Shown here: positions 49,807 to 50,140 of the stretch, piece after piece
Numbering within the stretch: position 1 is the stretch's first letter
How the letters are laid out: each line of letters begins with the position of its first letter
From: Thermovorax subterraneus
GTDB taxonomy: Bacteria; Bacillota; Thermosediminibacteria; Thermosediminibacterales; Thermosediminibacteraceae
DNA: 50,140 nucleotides
NCBI GenBank assembly: GCA_021608145.1
Contig: JAKIHM010000019.1
Span: 1 to 50,140 of the forward strand
Reading direction: 5' to 3'
Made by a program: the position numbers and the translations under genes
The notes under the pieces: model-generated
Seen by the model: the letters and a program-made list of their open reading frames with translations, nothing else
Told to the model about the DNA's origin: nothing
The model's database searches: none

Positions 49807-50140
49807 ATGACAGATATCCTAAGCGGAAAAGAAGTGGCGGATGCACTAAAACAAAAACTAATGAGAGAGGTAGAGGAATTAAAGGCACGCGGTGTTACTC
49901 CCGGCCTTGCCATAGTGATAGTAGGGGAAAGACCCGACTCGGTGTCGTATATAAAAGGAGCCCAGAAAAGGTGCGCGGAGATCGGCATAGAAACCAGCGT
50001 CGTCCAGCTTCCCGAAAACACCTCGGAAGAGGAATTTGTAAAAAAGCTCCACCAACTGAACAAAGATGAAAAAGTCCACGGCATACTCGTCATGCGGCCG
50101 CTACCCCCTCACATCTTGGAAGACAGGGTAAAATACGAAA
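49807..50140 (+). CDS. folD: Methylenetetrahydrofolate dehydrogenase FolD, N-terminal part (cut by window edge)
   Basis: 111 codons seen. GLAIVIVGERPDS and KVHGILVMRPLP fit FolD. In well-studied FolD the motif after the SxxY strand is Y-x-x-x-K with catalytic Lys, and later ILVQLPLP with Gln; here Tyr48 is followed by Ala at +4 (Ala52) and the Gln is Met96. Both residues serve methenyl-THF cyclohydrolase activity, so this may be a dehydrogenase-only form. ATG 49807 has GGAGG at 8 nt. The dehydrogenase half lies outside the window. Confidence 0.88.
   Translation, partial: MTDILSGKEVADALKQKLMREVEELKARGVTPGLAIVIVGERPDSVSYIKGAQKRCAEIGIETSVVQLPENTSEEEFVKKLHQLNKDEKVHGILVMRPLPPHILEDRVKYE

Noticed and set aside
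1-50140. CRISPR array, tRNA or rRNA genes
   Set aside because: No regularly spaced repeats and no recognisable tRNA or rRNA segments were seen by eye.

Overview
The window reads as chromosome of an anaerobic, spore-forming, amino-acid-fermenting Firmicute, most likely a thermophile of the Thermosediminibacter/Tepidanaerobacter/Thermoanaerobacter sort. This is inferred from gene content: an SspI-type spore protein, D-ornithine fermentation genes, clostridial histidine degradation, a tungsten-type aldehyde oxidoreductase, [FeFe] hydrogenases, a nickel CO dehydrogenase and a folate one-carbon pathway. No rRNA, tRNA or CRISPR array was seen.

Layout. 1-2081 is the end of an IS607-type element (serine recombinase plus an unusually large TnpB running off the left edge), inserted just downstream of cca. 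2082-5898 holds cca, a thioredoxin-like protein, a DUF1284 protein and a RocR-like sigma-54 activator. 6059-17345 is an ornithine regulon: ornithine racemase, a RocB-like M20 hydrolase, an NhaC antiporter, then ord-ortA-ortB-oraS-oraE and an aminomutase reactivase. Three sigma-54 promoters (before orr, nhaC and ord) are the likely targets of the adjacent activator. 17403-20464 has a DUF6391 protein, SfsA, a LysR regulator and a sirtuin. 20694-25710 is an ABC importer with a DUF3798 lipoprotein; sspI and a small peptidoglycan-binding protein follow. 26640-34475 is a sodium symporter plus the histidine route hutH-hutU-ftcD-hutI-fchA.

34636-50140 is a redox and C1 region. It starts with a 16-Cys ferredoxin, an AOR-family tungstoenzyme and a MoaD/ThiS-like protein. 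Next comes a small gene (37472-37765) with two adjacent in-frame TGA codons followed by a SECIS-like hairpin, read here as a Sec-Sec member of the CC/Se motif selenoprotein family. An atypical [FeFe]-hydrogenase-like protein follows. Two Rex-site-controlled operons come after it: a ferredoxin + Sec-containing formate dehydrogenase + [FeFe] hydrogenase set resembling a minimal hydrogen-dependent CO2 reductase or formate-hydrogen lyase, and cooF-cooS-cooC with no acetyl-CoA synthase genes. The window closes with a folate-type ECF S component, fhs, a DUF166 protein, a second fchA and folD (cut by the edge). The visible part of FolD lacks the Lys and Gln that family members use for cyclohydrolase activity, which fits FchA carrying that step.

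Together the genes convert ornithine and histidine carbon to acyl-CoA precursors, glutamate and methenyl-THF, and move electrons and C1 units between formate, CO2, CO, H2 and folate. Redox control (Rex), selenium use and sigma-54 control are the recurring regulatory themes.
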